From Treponema sp. (GTDB taxonomy: Bacteria > Spirochaetota > Spirochaetia > Treponematales > Breznakiellaceae), in the NCBI GenBank assembly GCA_031260245.1, contig JAIRKH010000032.1, forward strand, positions 1-48,080: a DNA stretch of 48,080 nt. Reading direction: 5' to 3'. Positions 19,901 to 27,097 of this stretch are shown piece after piece (positions within the stretch are counted from its first letter, which is position 1; each line of letters opens with the position of its first letter). The position numbers were made by a program, and so were the translations under genes. Below the pieces are notes generated by a model, which was not told where the DNA came from, searched no databases, and saw only the letters and a program-made list of their open reading frames with translations.

Positions 19901-22589
19901 CAGTTTGGATATGGGTAAAACATGGACCGCCTGCGACGGCGAATGGGGCGTGGATTCGATTCTGATGAATGTCGACGTTTCGTCGGTGGGAGATGGTTTT
20001 GTCCGTATCATGGTCCGTGTAAACGACTCCGTTCAAAGGGAAACGGTCGCGTCCTTTGACGTCAACAAAGACACCGCGGCGCCGGACCCGCGTCTCGTCG
20101 TGCCGCTCTCTGGCGAGGAAGTAAACGGAATCATACGTCTGGGTATTCTGGTGGAAGAGAAAGGCAGGCTCGTCTCCTCGGTCTACGAGTACCCGCCGAG
20201 CGGTGGAACGCCGTCCGAAGACTCTGTTTCCGTAGTCAATAACAACGCCGAGGGGCTTAAGCGAGAAACGTCTGAGTACTTTATAACGCCGTCTTGTTTG
20301 ACTTTGCTGGTAGGCGTTAGCGAAAATCCGCTTTCCGCGGATATACGGTTTACGTTCACAGACGCGGCCGGCAACGTCGGCGTTCTGGAAAACTGGGAGT
20401 TTTTGATAAACCCGGAGGTGGATAAGCCCATAGCGCAAATCAACCTGCCGGAAGAAACCGAAGTCATTACGCAAGATTTCGTGATAAGCGGCGTGGTCTA
20501 CGACGATGATAAGGTCGCCAAGATTTGGTACTTCATAGACGATAACGCGGAAATCGAAGTCGCCACCGATAATTCCTACTCCGTACCCGTAGAGCTTTTG
20601 AGCCTCGTTGACAACGAACATTCGGTCACGGTCATACCCGAAGACGTCTATGGTATACGGGGCGATCCTGTCAAACGCGGTTTCCGTATATCGCTCGAAG
20701 AGCCGAAAGCGTCCATGACCTCGCCGCCATTCGACGCCATATCAAAAGGCGCTCTCGAACTCAAGGGCGCGTCGTCGGATAAAAACGGCATATCCGCGGT
20801 ACAGGTCTCTATCGACAACGGCAACACTTACAACAACGTCGTGGGAACCACCGACTGGTCGTATACCTTTAACACGAAAATCCTCCGAGACGGCACTCAT
20901 GTGGTCTTCATAAAGGTCTGGGACAAATACAACGTCTCGGCCATGTATTCGGGCATGATAAACATAGACAATACCGCTCCAGACCTCGAAATAGCGTCCC
21001 CAATGGACGGCTTGACTTCCGTGGGGACGGTGTTCCTATCCGGGCGGGCTTTAGATAGTATGGGCTTGAAGGAAGTGAACATCAATATCAGAAGCATGGA
21101 CGGCGCCGACGTCCCGCCTGAGCTGTCCAATATCGTTATTGAACCAGACTCTATCTTCGCCAAGGATATAGACCTTTCCTCCATGACGGACGGTCTTTAC
21201 AATATCGACGTTTGGGCTGAGGATTTCGCTGAAAATATCTCCCACCAGTCTCGGAACGTACTGTTGTCGCGGGAAATACAACGTAACTTCGTGGACGTTC
21301 TTTACCCGCTGAACGGCGAATACGTACAAGGCGAATTCAACTTCTACGGTTACTTGGGCGGTACCGATACGGCGAGTTTTGTTACTCTTTACCTCGAAGA
21401 CACGCCCCTTGATACCGCTGAAGTAACGGAAACCGGCTTTTTCTGTTTCCGCTTGAAGGGGGACAAATTGAAGGACGGAGAGAATATACTCTCGGTTATG
21501 AGCGACTTTGACGGCAAGGAAGTAGTGTTCTCATCACGGCGGAACATCCAATACAATGCAGTCGGCGCATGGATAACGATAGACAGCTTCACAATGGGAG
21601 ACTTCGCCTTTGAGCGTCCGTGGCTTTCCGGGCGTGCGGGTTATGCGTTGAACGAAATTGATTTGCAATCTATGGAAGACAAGAAGATAGACAAAAATAT
21701 CAAAACCGCAATACTACAGAAAAAGCCGTCTTTTATTGAAATCAGTTTTGACAACGGCATAACTTTCACCGAAGTGAAACGGCGTAAGGTCAAGGATCCG
21801 GAGGGTAGACAGGTTGAGGAATGGCGTTACCGGATTGAAAGTCAAGATATGCGTGAGGGGGTCTATGACCTTGTTCTGCGGGCCACTATGGAAAACGGCG
21901 AAACAGCCGTTTCACGGACGCTTATCCAAATTGACAAGACAGCCCCGCAAATAAAGGTGGTTGCTCCGGAACCCGGCGGAAGGTACAACCAGACTCTTGA
22001 GTTCACCGCCTTGTCAAACGACGACGTCGCGCTTAAGTCCGTTAATTACACATTGCGCCAAGGCGACAAAGGTTTGTACGCGGTGCCGGGCTTCATACAA
22101 GGGCTTTACTTTGACAGCCATTTCTGGGGCGCGACTTTTTACGACGTGGGATTGGGCTTGACTTTCTTTGACGACAACGTGAAGCTACAGGCGCAGTTCG
22201 GGCAATTCACCGAGGAGATGTGGTCATGGTTTTCGGATAACGCGATACGTTATGGCGGCGACGTCTTTGGTTTGAAGCTCCTGGCCAACGTGTATTTTCT
22301 ACCCTTTGCCTCTTTCGGAGGTCCTGATTGGGAATGGCTGAGCGCGTCAGTAGCGATAGGCGCAAACTTCTCGTACTTCATAGAAACTCAAAGCGGCTCT
22401 CCGACCATGATGTCCGCCATGATTATGCAACTAGAATTCCCTAAAGTAAAGATAAAGCGATTTAAGACGTTCGCATTCTACACAGAATTGCAGTTATGGT
22501 TTACGCCTACGGACGTCGACACGTCGGTTGTTAGTGTGCCGACTACTATATTTCATGTAACGGGCGGATTGCGGTTCAATATTTTCTAA
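16992..22589 (+). CDS. Ig-repeat array with C-terminal outer-membrane beta-barrel
   Basis: Predicted 1865-residue exported protein. AGGAG (16982-16986) lies 5 nt before the ATG. Residues 1-22 or so form a signal peptide (LSALLLAVSSLNLW) without a Cys, so signal peptidase I is expected. Residues ~70 to ~1680 hold about a dozen Ig-like modules with junctions such as VDNTVPEVKITYP, VDSENPSLEI, IDNTAPDLEIASP and IDKTAPQIKVVAP. The last ~180 residues change character: alternating aromatic and polar strands (FWGATFYDVGLGLTFF, WEWLSASVAIGANFSYF, FYTELQLWF) and a terminal strand GGLRFNIF ending in Phe. That is the classic recognition signature of an outer-membrane barrel folded by BamA. The architecture suggests a barrel-anchored Ig stalk, in the periplasm or outside. 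It closes the Ig-surface locus and probably works with the giant lipoprotein (inference). Confidence 0.8.
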   Translation: MIYGKVTRLSALLLAVSSLNLWGGGKKDVEIHESAAPKGFSEKIDIENKKPGKYNFFIEARDKGGNTTIAGPENIFLDPESDLPVAQITNPRQDMRIPSNLNIVGTCYDDDAVDHVELVFSHDLEHPVVAQGKELWSYYLDTSELKDGWYSISAYGVDVNGLRGKPFSVTWSLDRKKPLIEVQSHALGALVNGKIEIKGAIYDGNGVVELSYSMNAGASYANIPFKAKKDAVTVNFSFSLDTKKFKDGPEIIWFKAVDKQKTEGSYMFLVFVDNTVPEVKITYPENPAEPVNGLFSVAGFVKDTVGLEKVSWKLGDQTGDFDLVVGNPWWVKAFDLRDEKYQKLKNIDLEIRAVDVSGNVSAAKRRLIIDRDADMPRVTLAEPALVTPPSGKPIPADVLGEDLTKLRVSGLAKDDDGVAAVYYSVDNGAPTELSTTGWFQTLLDDLPVGVHSLSVWAKDICGVEGPKTEVKNLISGGKKPSAVISQVIRGTGKSAESAEFYSGMEINSEGNPSFTLKTVSDAPLTTVSYRFGDRAPTTVPVKAKTSGEFIQSIPLPADADYGQIALYVEATDVYGRKAVVEEVVRIEDLSKPRVRATESPEIRFFDERTKADYVPLNQPLWGYLPGIKAKSVKFEPETDAVRRAYSVELIGSAVKISTALPITTEPPLADAAPDDAEPPIVEAAFDSVVIAVESEEGFIYRSKPFIFTTGAEPPLKVAINTLDDREWIPGMSLAIPRGGRKAPYVITATVETASQSAILQSAVFDFGGRKVNGVVKQVPKTTAWNISANAPQDLPIGFVPTRLDVSTKTSKTEPSLSASLDGGFFVLRPADRSVHDEQGFRWLNARTNEKGVILMDRDSVLTGVYNGRPLKEAASTRENPAISIETIRFDETDDYKRVNVRFAEDGQYVFALMATDVDGRFFTTENYIALVDSENPSLEITTPEVHGSWVQDRVAFGLKFGDANLGAVEYSLDMGKTWTACDGEWGVDSILMNVDVSSVGDGFVRIMVRVNDSVQRETVASFDVNKDTAAPDPRLVVPLSGEEVNGIIRLGILVEEKGRLVSSVYEYPPSGGTPSEDSVSVVNNNAEGLKRETSEYFITPSCLTLLVGVSENPLSADIRFTFTDAAGNVGVLENWEFLINPEVDKPIAQINLPEETEVITQDFVISGVVYDDDKVAKIWYFIDDNAEIEVATDNSYSVPVELLSLVDNEHSVTVIPEDVYGIRGDPVKRGFRISLEEPKASMTSPPFDAISKGALELKGASSDKNGISAVQVSIDNGNTYNNVVGTTDWSYTFNTKILRDGTHVVFIKVWDKYNVSAMYSGMINIDNTAPDLEIASPMDGLTSVGTVFLSGRALDSMGLKEVNINIRSMDGADVPPELSNIVIEPDSIFAKDIDLSSMTDGLYNIDVWAEDFAENISHQSRNVLLSREIQRNFVDVLYPLNGEYVQGEFNFYGYLGGTDTASFVTLYLEDTPLDTAEVTETGFFCFRLKGDKLKDGENILSVMSDFDGKEVVFSSRRNIQYNAVGAWITIDSFTMGDFAFERPWLSGRAGYALNEIDLQSMEDKKIDKNIKTAILQKKPSFIEISFDNGITFTEVKRRKVKDPEGRQVEEWRYRIESQDMREGVYDLVLRATMENGETAVSRTLIQIDKTAPQIKVVAPEPGGRYNQTLEFTALSNDDVALKSVNYTLRQGDKGLYAVPGFIQGLYFDSHFWGATFYDVGLGLTFFDDNVKLQAQFGQFTEEMWSWFSDNAIRYGGDVFGLKLLANVYFLPFASFGGPDWEWLSASVAIGANFSYFIETQSGSPTMMSAMIMQLEFPKVKIKRFKTFAFYTELQLWFTPTDVDTSVVSVPTTIFHVTGGLRFNIF

Positions 22590-22638
22590 GTCTTCTCTAG
22601 GAGAGGTTATTGAAAGGCGACGGCTGGTATGTCCTTAC

Positions 22639-23976
22639 TTATCCCCACTCCTCTTCTGGTATTTCCTCTTCCGCTATATGTCCCATTTGTTTGAGCGTTT
22701 CCTTGAGCGGCGCCTTTTCGCCGACGTCTTGGACGAGGAATTCTTCTATGGCGTCGTGTTTTGCGATAGCTTTGTCAATAGTCGGGTTTGTGCCGTTGTG
22801 ATATGCGCCGACGTTGATGAGCTTTTCGTTTTCCGCATAGGTCGCCATCATGTTTCGGAGCGCGCCTGCGGCGTCTTTCGTCTTTGCGCCCGACACGGCG
22901 TTCGCCAGACGAGAGACGCTTGCAAGCACGTCAATGGCTGGGTAGTGGTAATGTTGGGCGAGCGCGCGGGAAAGCACGATGTGTCCGTCGAGAATACCGC
23001 GCACCGTGTCTGACACTGGCTCGTCTAGGTCGTCGCCGTCGACCAAAATGGTGTAGAAGCTCGTGATGCTTCCTTTATCTGATGTGCCGGAGCGTTCTAG
23101 TAGTTTCGGCATCTGGTCGAACATACTTGGCGGATAACCGCGCGTAGCCGGCGGTTCGCCCCGTGCAAGCCCTATTTCCCGCATAGCCCGCGCAAAACGA
23201 GTAACCGAATCAAAGAGGAGCATCACGTCCTTGCCCTGGTCGCGGAAGTACTCGGCGACCGCAGTCGCGGTGTACGCGCCGCGAAGACGGCAGAGGGGCG
23301 GCGAATTGGACGGGGTAACGACAAGTACGCTTCGGGCAAGCCCTTCGGGACCAAGGTCGTTTTCTATAAAGTCGTTGACTTCGCGTCCGCGCTCGCCGAT
23401 AAGCGCGACGACGTTGACGTCCGCGTTGGTATTGCGGGCTATCATGCCCATCAGGGTGGATTTTCCTACGCCGGAGCCTGCGAATATACCGATTCTCTGT
23501 CCGCATCCCACAGCGAGGAGTCCGTCTATGGCGCGTACTCCTGTCGCTATGCGTTTTGTTACGCGGGGACGTTGCAGGGGAGGTGGCGGGTTTGCGGTCG
23601 CCGAGTAACGGACGCCGCTCTCGATTTCACCCTTGTCGTCTATAGGTCTGCCTTGCGCGTCAAGTATTCGTCCCAACAGCGCATCGGATACGGCTATCTC
23701 AAGGCTTGCTCCTAACGCCGTTACCCTGTCTCTGACTTGTATGCCGTCCGTTTCAGAGTAAGCCATGAGCTGGACGGTCTCGGAACGAAGCCCTACCACT
23801 TCCGCGTAAATACAACCTTGTTTCTTAGTCGTCTCTATGCGGCACATCTCGCCGATGATAGCCGACGGACCCACGCTTTCAATAAGGAGTCCCTGCACTT
23901 TGGATATTCTGCCGATGCATTTTATGGGGTCTACTTCATCGGCTTTTTTCAGATATTTTTCGAGAACGGTTTCCAT
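22639..23976 (-). CDS. fliI: Flagellum-specific ATP synthase FliI
   Basis: A 445-residue ATPase of the flagellar type III export apparatus. It hydrolyses ATP at the base of the flagellum and, with FliH and FliJ, delivers export substrates to the FlhA/FlhB gate. The Walker A motif GSGVGKST lies near residues 167-174, followed by GERGREVNDF, Walker B MLLFDSVTRFARA and the family motif RGYPPSMFDQMPKLLERSG. Length is normal for FliI; no F1-type or Ysc-specific features are evident. It has no fliH, fliJ or other flagellar neighbour here, unlike the flagellar operon arrangement known in Treponema. It converges with the Ig-barrel gene (49-bp gap). A promoter with TATAAT 6 nt before the ATG, and no Shine-Dalgarno, suggests a leaderless message. 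Confidence 0.95.
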   Translation of the reverse strand: METVLEKYLKKADEVDPIKCIGRISKVQGLLIESVGPSAIIGEMCRIETTKKQGCIYAEVVGLRSETVQLMAYSETDGIQVRDRVTALGASLEIAVSDALLGRILDAQGRPIDDKGEIESGVRYSATANPPPPLQRPRVTKRIATGVRAIDGLLAVGCGQRIGIFAGSGVGKSTLMGMIARNTNADVNVVALIGERGREVNDFIENDLGPEGLARSVLVVTPSNSPPLCRLRGAYTATAVAEYFRDQGKDVMLLFDSVTRFARAMREIGLARGEPPATRGYPPSMFDQMPKLLERSGTSDKGSITSFYTILVDGDDLDEPVSDTVRGILDGHIVLSRALAQHYHYPAIDVLASVSRLANAVSGAKTKDAAGALRNMMATYAENEKLINVGAYHNGTNPTIDKAIAKHDAIEEFLVQDVGEKAPLKETLKQMGHIAEEEIPEEEWG

Positions 23977-23982
23977 ACGGCT

Positions 23983-24011
23983 ATTATAGTCTTTTTAGGC
24001 GGTTTCTTCAA
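23983..24011 (-). promoter_or_regulatory. Sigma70-type promoter abutting the fliI start
   Basis: Read on the minus strand: -35 TTGAAG (24006-24011), 17-nt spacer, perfect -10 TATAAT (23983-23988), then AGCCGT and the ATG. The expected transcription start, about 7 nt after the -10, falls on the A of ATG. No Shine-Dalgarno is present in the 6-nt gap. Confidence 0.65.
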
Positions 24012-24151
24012 CAGGTAGACGACTTCTCAATGGGCGAAGTTCGCTACTCCCTCTGTCCTCAGCTTGACGCAGGCGTCCCCATTAGGCAGAGGGGCGCGTT
24101 TTCTAAAGTATGATCGGCGGATAGGCGTTAGCTTATCCTTGTCTAGGACAT

Positions 24152-25237
24152 TCACTGGTACATTATCAGATAGGGGCGCGGTTCGAGAGCATAAACCTCT
24201 TTGGGTGAGAAGAGCGGGTTGTCAAAACCTGCGCCCGGTATGTTGAAATTGTAGAAAAGCTTGAAGGATTTCAGAGGCAGGTTGAGCGTGGGTTTCTTGG
24301 GCGTTTCATTGTTGTAGTCGTCAAAGGCGTTGGCCTTGTAAGAGCTTCTTTTTTGGTTGGGGTTGCCGAATCCGTCTGCGCAATGTATCACTCGCACTTT
24401 GCTGAAATTTCCCTTGATGCGCCCGCGTTCCGTTATCATCCAGGGCTTGAATTGATGAATCACAAGCATTCGTTCCCCTTGTATGCTGTTTTTCTTCATA
24501 TAATCCTCCATCAGTTCTTGGACTTGATTGATTTCAGTCGCGCTGACCTGTCCGATTTCCTTCATGGGTTTGAGTGTCCGCCATTCTGGGTCCAGTGCCA
24601 GGTGCACATTGGGATATTTCAGGTAGGGGAGCATTTTTTTAATAGCCGTAGCCGGGTCGTATTTGCCGATTTGATGGTCTATGAACACGAGCATATTACG
24701 TTCTTGGGCGTAATTTATGTATTTCAAGAGCGTTTCTTCGTTTATAACGCCTATTTCGCCTTCGGGCCACACGGTTCCGTAGATGATGTAGAATGCGGTA
24801 ACGACGTTTCGTCCGCCCGCGGCTTTGTATTCCGCGGCGAGTTTTACGAGCTGCTTATCCAGCTCCTCCATTGAATATCGTCCTAGGATGCCCATGTTTT
24901 TCGAGTTGGGATGTCCGTAATACGCGAGAATATCGTTGTTGAGAAGGAGGGAACGTTGGTCGGCGGTGATAGGCGCAGACGCCTGCGCTTCCTCCTGCGT
25001 CATCGCCGAGTAAAGCGCCGTATCCTCTTTGAGTCGTTCCGCGGCGAGCGTATTCGTGTAATAAACGCCTGGGAAAAGCAGTCTCTGTTCGTCTATACTT
25101 TGAGAGAAAATCGGCAAAGCGATAAAGAAGCAAAGTAAAAAAGAATAGATAATTTTTCCCGGTTGAGGGAACAGGATTTCCTCGATATTGAGGAAATGCC
25201 TCTCTCGATCTTTATTTTTCGTTAGTTTAATCAGCAT
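24152..25237 (-). CDS. Secreted TIM-barrel-like hypothetical protein
   Basis: Predicted 361 residues. After a basic N-terminus of ~28 residues a hydrophobic segment (IIYSFLLCFFIALPIFSQ, ending near residue 46) looks like a signal peptide with cleavage after FSQ. The long n-region leaves the start uncertain; ATG 25237 overlaps the upstream gene by 7 nt, which favours it. The mature part has a barrel-like rhythm of strands: NDILAYYGHP, NVVTAFYIIYG, MLVFIDHQIG, NVHLALDPEW, MLVIHQF and VRVIHCADGFG. It ends in a hydrophobic core strand. I recall uncharacterised bacterial proteins with the same VFIDHQ...HLALDPEW...VIHQF order, possibly hydrolase-like, but no function is established here. It is co-transcribed with the metallopeptidase-like gene and rsmE. 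Confidence 0.75.
   Translation of the reverse strand: MLIKLTKNKDRERHFLNIEEILFPQPGKIIYSFLLCFFIALPIFSQSIDEQRLLFPGVYYTNTLAAERLKEDTALYSAMTQEEAQASAPITADQRSLLLNNDILAYYGHPNSKNMGILGRYSMEELDKQLVKLAAEYKAAGGRNVVTAFYIIYGTVWPEGEIGVINEETLLKYINYAQERNMLVFIDHQIGKYDPATAIKKMLPYLKYPNVHLALDPEWRTLKPMKEIGQVSATEINQVQELMEDYMKKNSIQGERMLVIHQFKPWMITERGRIKGNFSKVRVIHCADGFGNPNQKRSSYKANAFDDYNNETPKKPTLNLPLKSFKLFYNFNIPGAGFDNPLFSPKEVYALEPRPYLIMYQ
25176..25197. repeat. 8-bp perfect inverted repeat at the 5' end of the TIM-barrel gene
   Basis: ATTTCCTC, a 6-nt loop and GAGGAAAT form a perfect palindrome inside the first 21 codons of the gene at 24152-25237, before its signal-peptide codons. It could be an mRNA hairpin or an operator, or it may be chance. 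No T-tract follows, so it is not a terminator. Confidence 0.4.
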
Positions 25238-26013
25238 TTTTCCAACTCTTGCGCGATTTCGTTGAGACGCTTCGAGAGGGCGTTAATGGCGCGTTCAAGC
25301 CTCTCTTTCTCACGAACGAGCCGCTCATGCGGGTCTGTTTCCATTGATTTTTTAAAGCCCATTTTAACTGTGTCTGGGCTTTTTCCTTCAAGCAGGGCTT
25401 TTTCCGCAGACGCCCTCTCTTCGTCGTTCTTGACTCCCGCCAAGTAACGCATATTATCCACGCCCACGGCCGGGTTCAGATTGTACTGAAAAGTCTTCAT
25501 AGCCGTAATTGCGGCGGGACGAGGGATTCGCAATACCCGGTCAACGTAGTCCTCGAAACGTCCGCCCATTTTAACGCATAAATCCTGGGCTTGCAAGAGC
25601 TTTTCCCCGAATTTCTTCACTATCTCGCCGTTTTCCGCGAGGAACTTGGATCGGATGACTTCCGTAAGCGCATTAAGTTCAGGAGATGCGGCGAACACGT
25701 TGCGGTATATGTGTTTTTCCTCGGCTTTTCCGAGAAGTCGGTGAAACACAGCCCAAAATTCCGAGGTGTGGGAGCGCGTCGGCAATTTTCCGTTCCGCGA
25801 GCAGGCGTGGATGTGGTGCGCGTATTCGTGAATCGCCGTATATAACAACAAGTTATCGTCTGTGAAGTTACAGTTATGAATGAGGATTTCGCGAGTCTCC
25901 GGCTTATAAAGCCCATTAACCTTCTTACTATTCTTGCCAGAGAACACAACGGTAAATTCCAACGGCGCATTTTCTATTGAAATAAGCGTTTCTTTTATCT
26001 GATCAACATTCAT
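25231..26013 (-). CDS. HExxH zinc-metallopeptidase-like protein (SprT-like)
   Basis: Predicted 260 residues, cytoplasmic, no signal peptide. Residues 62-67 read HEYAHH, a gluzincin HExxH motif (His62, Glu63, His66), after a strand ending ILIHNC. A later stretch HTSEFWAVFHRLL supplies a plausible downstream ligand region, as in SprT-type proteins where the third ligand follows the helix. The C-terminal ~35 residues (ERLVREKERLERAINAL...) form a likely coiled coil. The start is secure: AAGGAGG (26018-26024 on the complement) lies 4 nt upstream of ATG. It is 27 nt downstream of rsmE and overlaps the following gene by 7 nt, so all three are likely one transcript. Substrate is unknown. Confidence 0.75.
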   Translation of the reverse strand: MNVDQIKETLISIENAPLEFTVVFSGKNSKKVNGLYKPETREILIHNCNFTDDNLLLYTAIHEYAHHIHACSRNGKLPTRSHTSEFWAVFHRLLGKAEEKHIYRNVFAASPELNALTEVIRSKFLAENGEIVKKFGEKLLQAQDLCVKMGGRFEDYVDRVLRIPRPAAITAMKTFQYNLNPAVGVDNMRYLAGVKNDEERASAEKALLEGKSPDTVKMGFKKSMETDPHERLVREKERLERAINALSKRLNEIAQELEKC

Positions 26014-26040
26014 TCTTCCTCCTTGTCTATTCTTTTCTCC

Positions 26041-26817
26041 CTATCCCAGTTTCCCAGTTTTCTCCATTGCCAGAACGACCGCGGCTATGCAGGCGGTTTC
26101 GGTACGCAAAGAGCGGCTTCCCATGGCGAGGCGCAAGAAACCCGCTGATTCTAGTTCGTTCCGCTCGCGGTCGGACCATCCGCGTTCCGAGCCGACTGCG
26201 ACGACGACAGGATGCCCCAGCGTGTTCAACAACCCGAAGGAGCCTTCAGGACGGACATTGTCCGTGGCTATTAGAATGGGGCTGATTCTGAAACTTCGGT
26301 CCCTGCCGGATGCGGAAGCGAGCGTGTCGCGCTCTCTGTCCCAGGGGCGGTCCGCAAGCCAGTCGTCCAAAGCCGCGTATGCCGAAACGAGAGGCAAGCG
26401 CGTGTCCCGCGCTTGAATCGCGCCTTCGACGAGAGCCGCGCGCGCTCTGCCGTCTATAAGTAGTTTCGTATCGCGGTAGCTTTTTTCGCCCATGTCCGTA
26501 CCGACAAGGTCTATGGCTTCGACTCCTAAGTTCGACAGGTCGCGCAATAACCGCCTCAGTTGGATGGGACGGGGAAAACCCACGCTCACGCAGATGGGCA
26601 GGCGCGGGGGCGGACTCTTCTTGACGTCCAGGGAAAACACAACGCCGTCAAGACGCACTGCTTCTATGAGTCCGATTCCCAAACTGCCGCCCACAACGCC
26701 CGCGTCAAACGAGTCGCCCGTATTCTTATGCAAGACTTTAAGGAGATGAACAGCTCTTGCGTCTCGCTTGGGCAACGGTTTACCGATTTCAGTGGGTTCA
26801 AAAAGAATGATGTTCAC
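26041..26817 (-). CDS. rsmE: 16S rRNA m3U1498 methyltransferase RsmE
   Basis: A SPOUT-fold methyltransferase that N3-methylates U1498 of 16S rRNA in the 30S subunit. The SAM-binding knot is recognised by ILIATDNVRPEGS, VAVGSERGW and the closing SRSLRTETA motif. The N-terminal PUA-like part contains HLLKVLHKNTG (an RxxH-LRV-like segment). I start it at GTG 26817, giving 258 residues beginning MNIILFEPTEIG, because family members begin near this strand; a TTG at 26853 would add 12 residues with no family resemblance and has no Shine-Dalgarno. The N-terminal domain is divergent. First gene of a three-gene minus-strand unit. A promoter ends 7 nt before the GTG, again suggesting a leaderless message. 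Confidence 0.9.
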   Translation of the reverse strand: MNIILFEPTEIGKPLPKRDARAVHLLKVLHKNTGDSFDAGVVGGSLGIGLIEAVRLDGVVFSLDVKKSPPPRLPICVSVGFPRPIQLRRLLRDLSNLGVEAIDLVGTDMGEKSYRDTKLLIDGRARAALVEGAIQARDTRLPLVSAYAALDDWLADRPWDRERDTLASASGRDRSFRISPILIATDNVRPEGSFGLLNTLGHPVVVAVGSERGWSDRERNELESAGFLRLAMGSRSLRTETACIAAVVLAMEKTGKLG

Positions 26818-26824
26818 TGCCTTA

Positions 26825-26853
26825 ATGATATACCATGCAGAATAAATTTTCAA
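26825..26853 (-). promoter_or_regulatory. Sigma70-type promoter abutting the rsmE GTG start
   Basis: On the minus strand: -35 TTGAAA (26848-26853), 17-nt spacer, -10 TATCAT (26825-26830), then 7 nt to GTG. The upstream alternative TTG start would lie inside this -35 box, which argues against it. An AAGG occurs only 2 nt before the GTG, too close for a normal Shine-Dalgarno. Confidence 0.55.
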
Positions 26854-27097
26854 GCGCGTATGATAAAAGGGAAGCGATTATAAAACATTGAAGTCCTCAA
26901 GCTTTATTTAACGGCGGCGTCCGTATTCCGAATGCGTTCTACTTTACACACTGCCCCGGCAACGCGTCGAATGTACATTTCCTCTCCCGATAAACCATGA
27001 CTTTCACCCGCAGTGCGGAGCAGATTGGTAACGAGTTTTGAAAAAGCAACCATGGACGGTTTCTGTGGAAAACCCGCCTGCCTCGACTCAAGGGCTT

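Noticed and set aside
22639-23976. Type III secretion (injectisome) ATPase instead of FliI
   Set aside because: No secretion-system neighbours and the sequence reads as the flagellar family; spirochaetes carry FliI.
26880-27097. Hidden small gene or RNA between rsmE and glgA
   Set aside because: No frame with a start and ribosome binding site, and no clear stem-loop series; nothing supportable.
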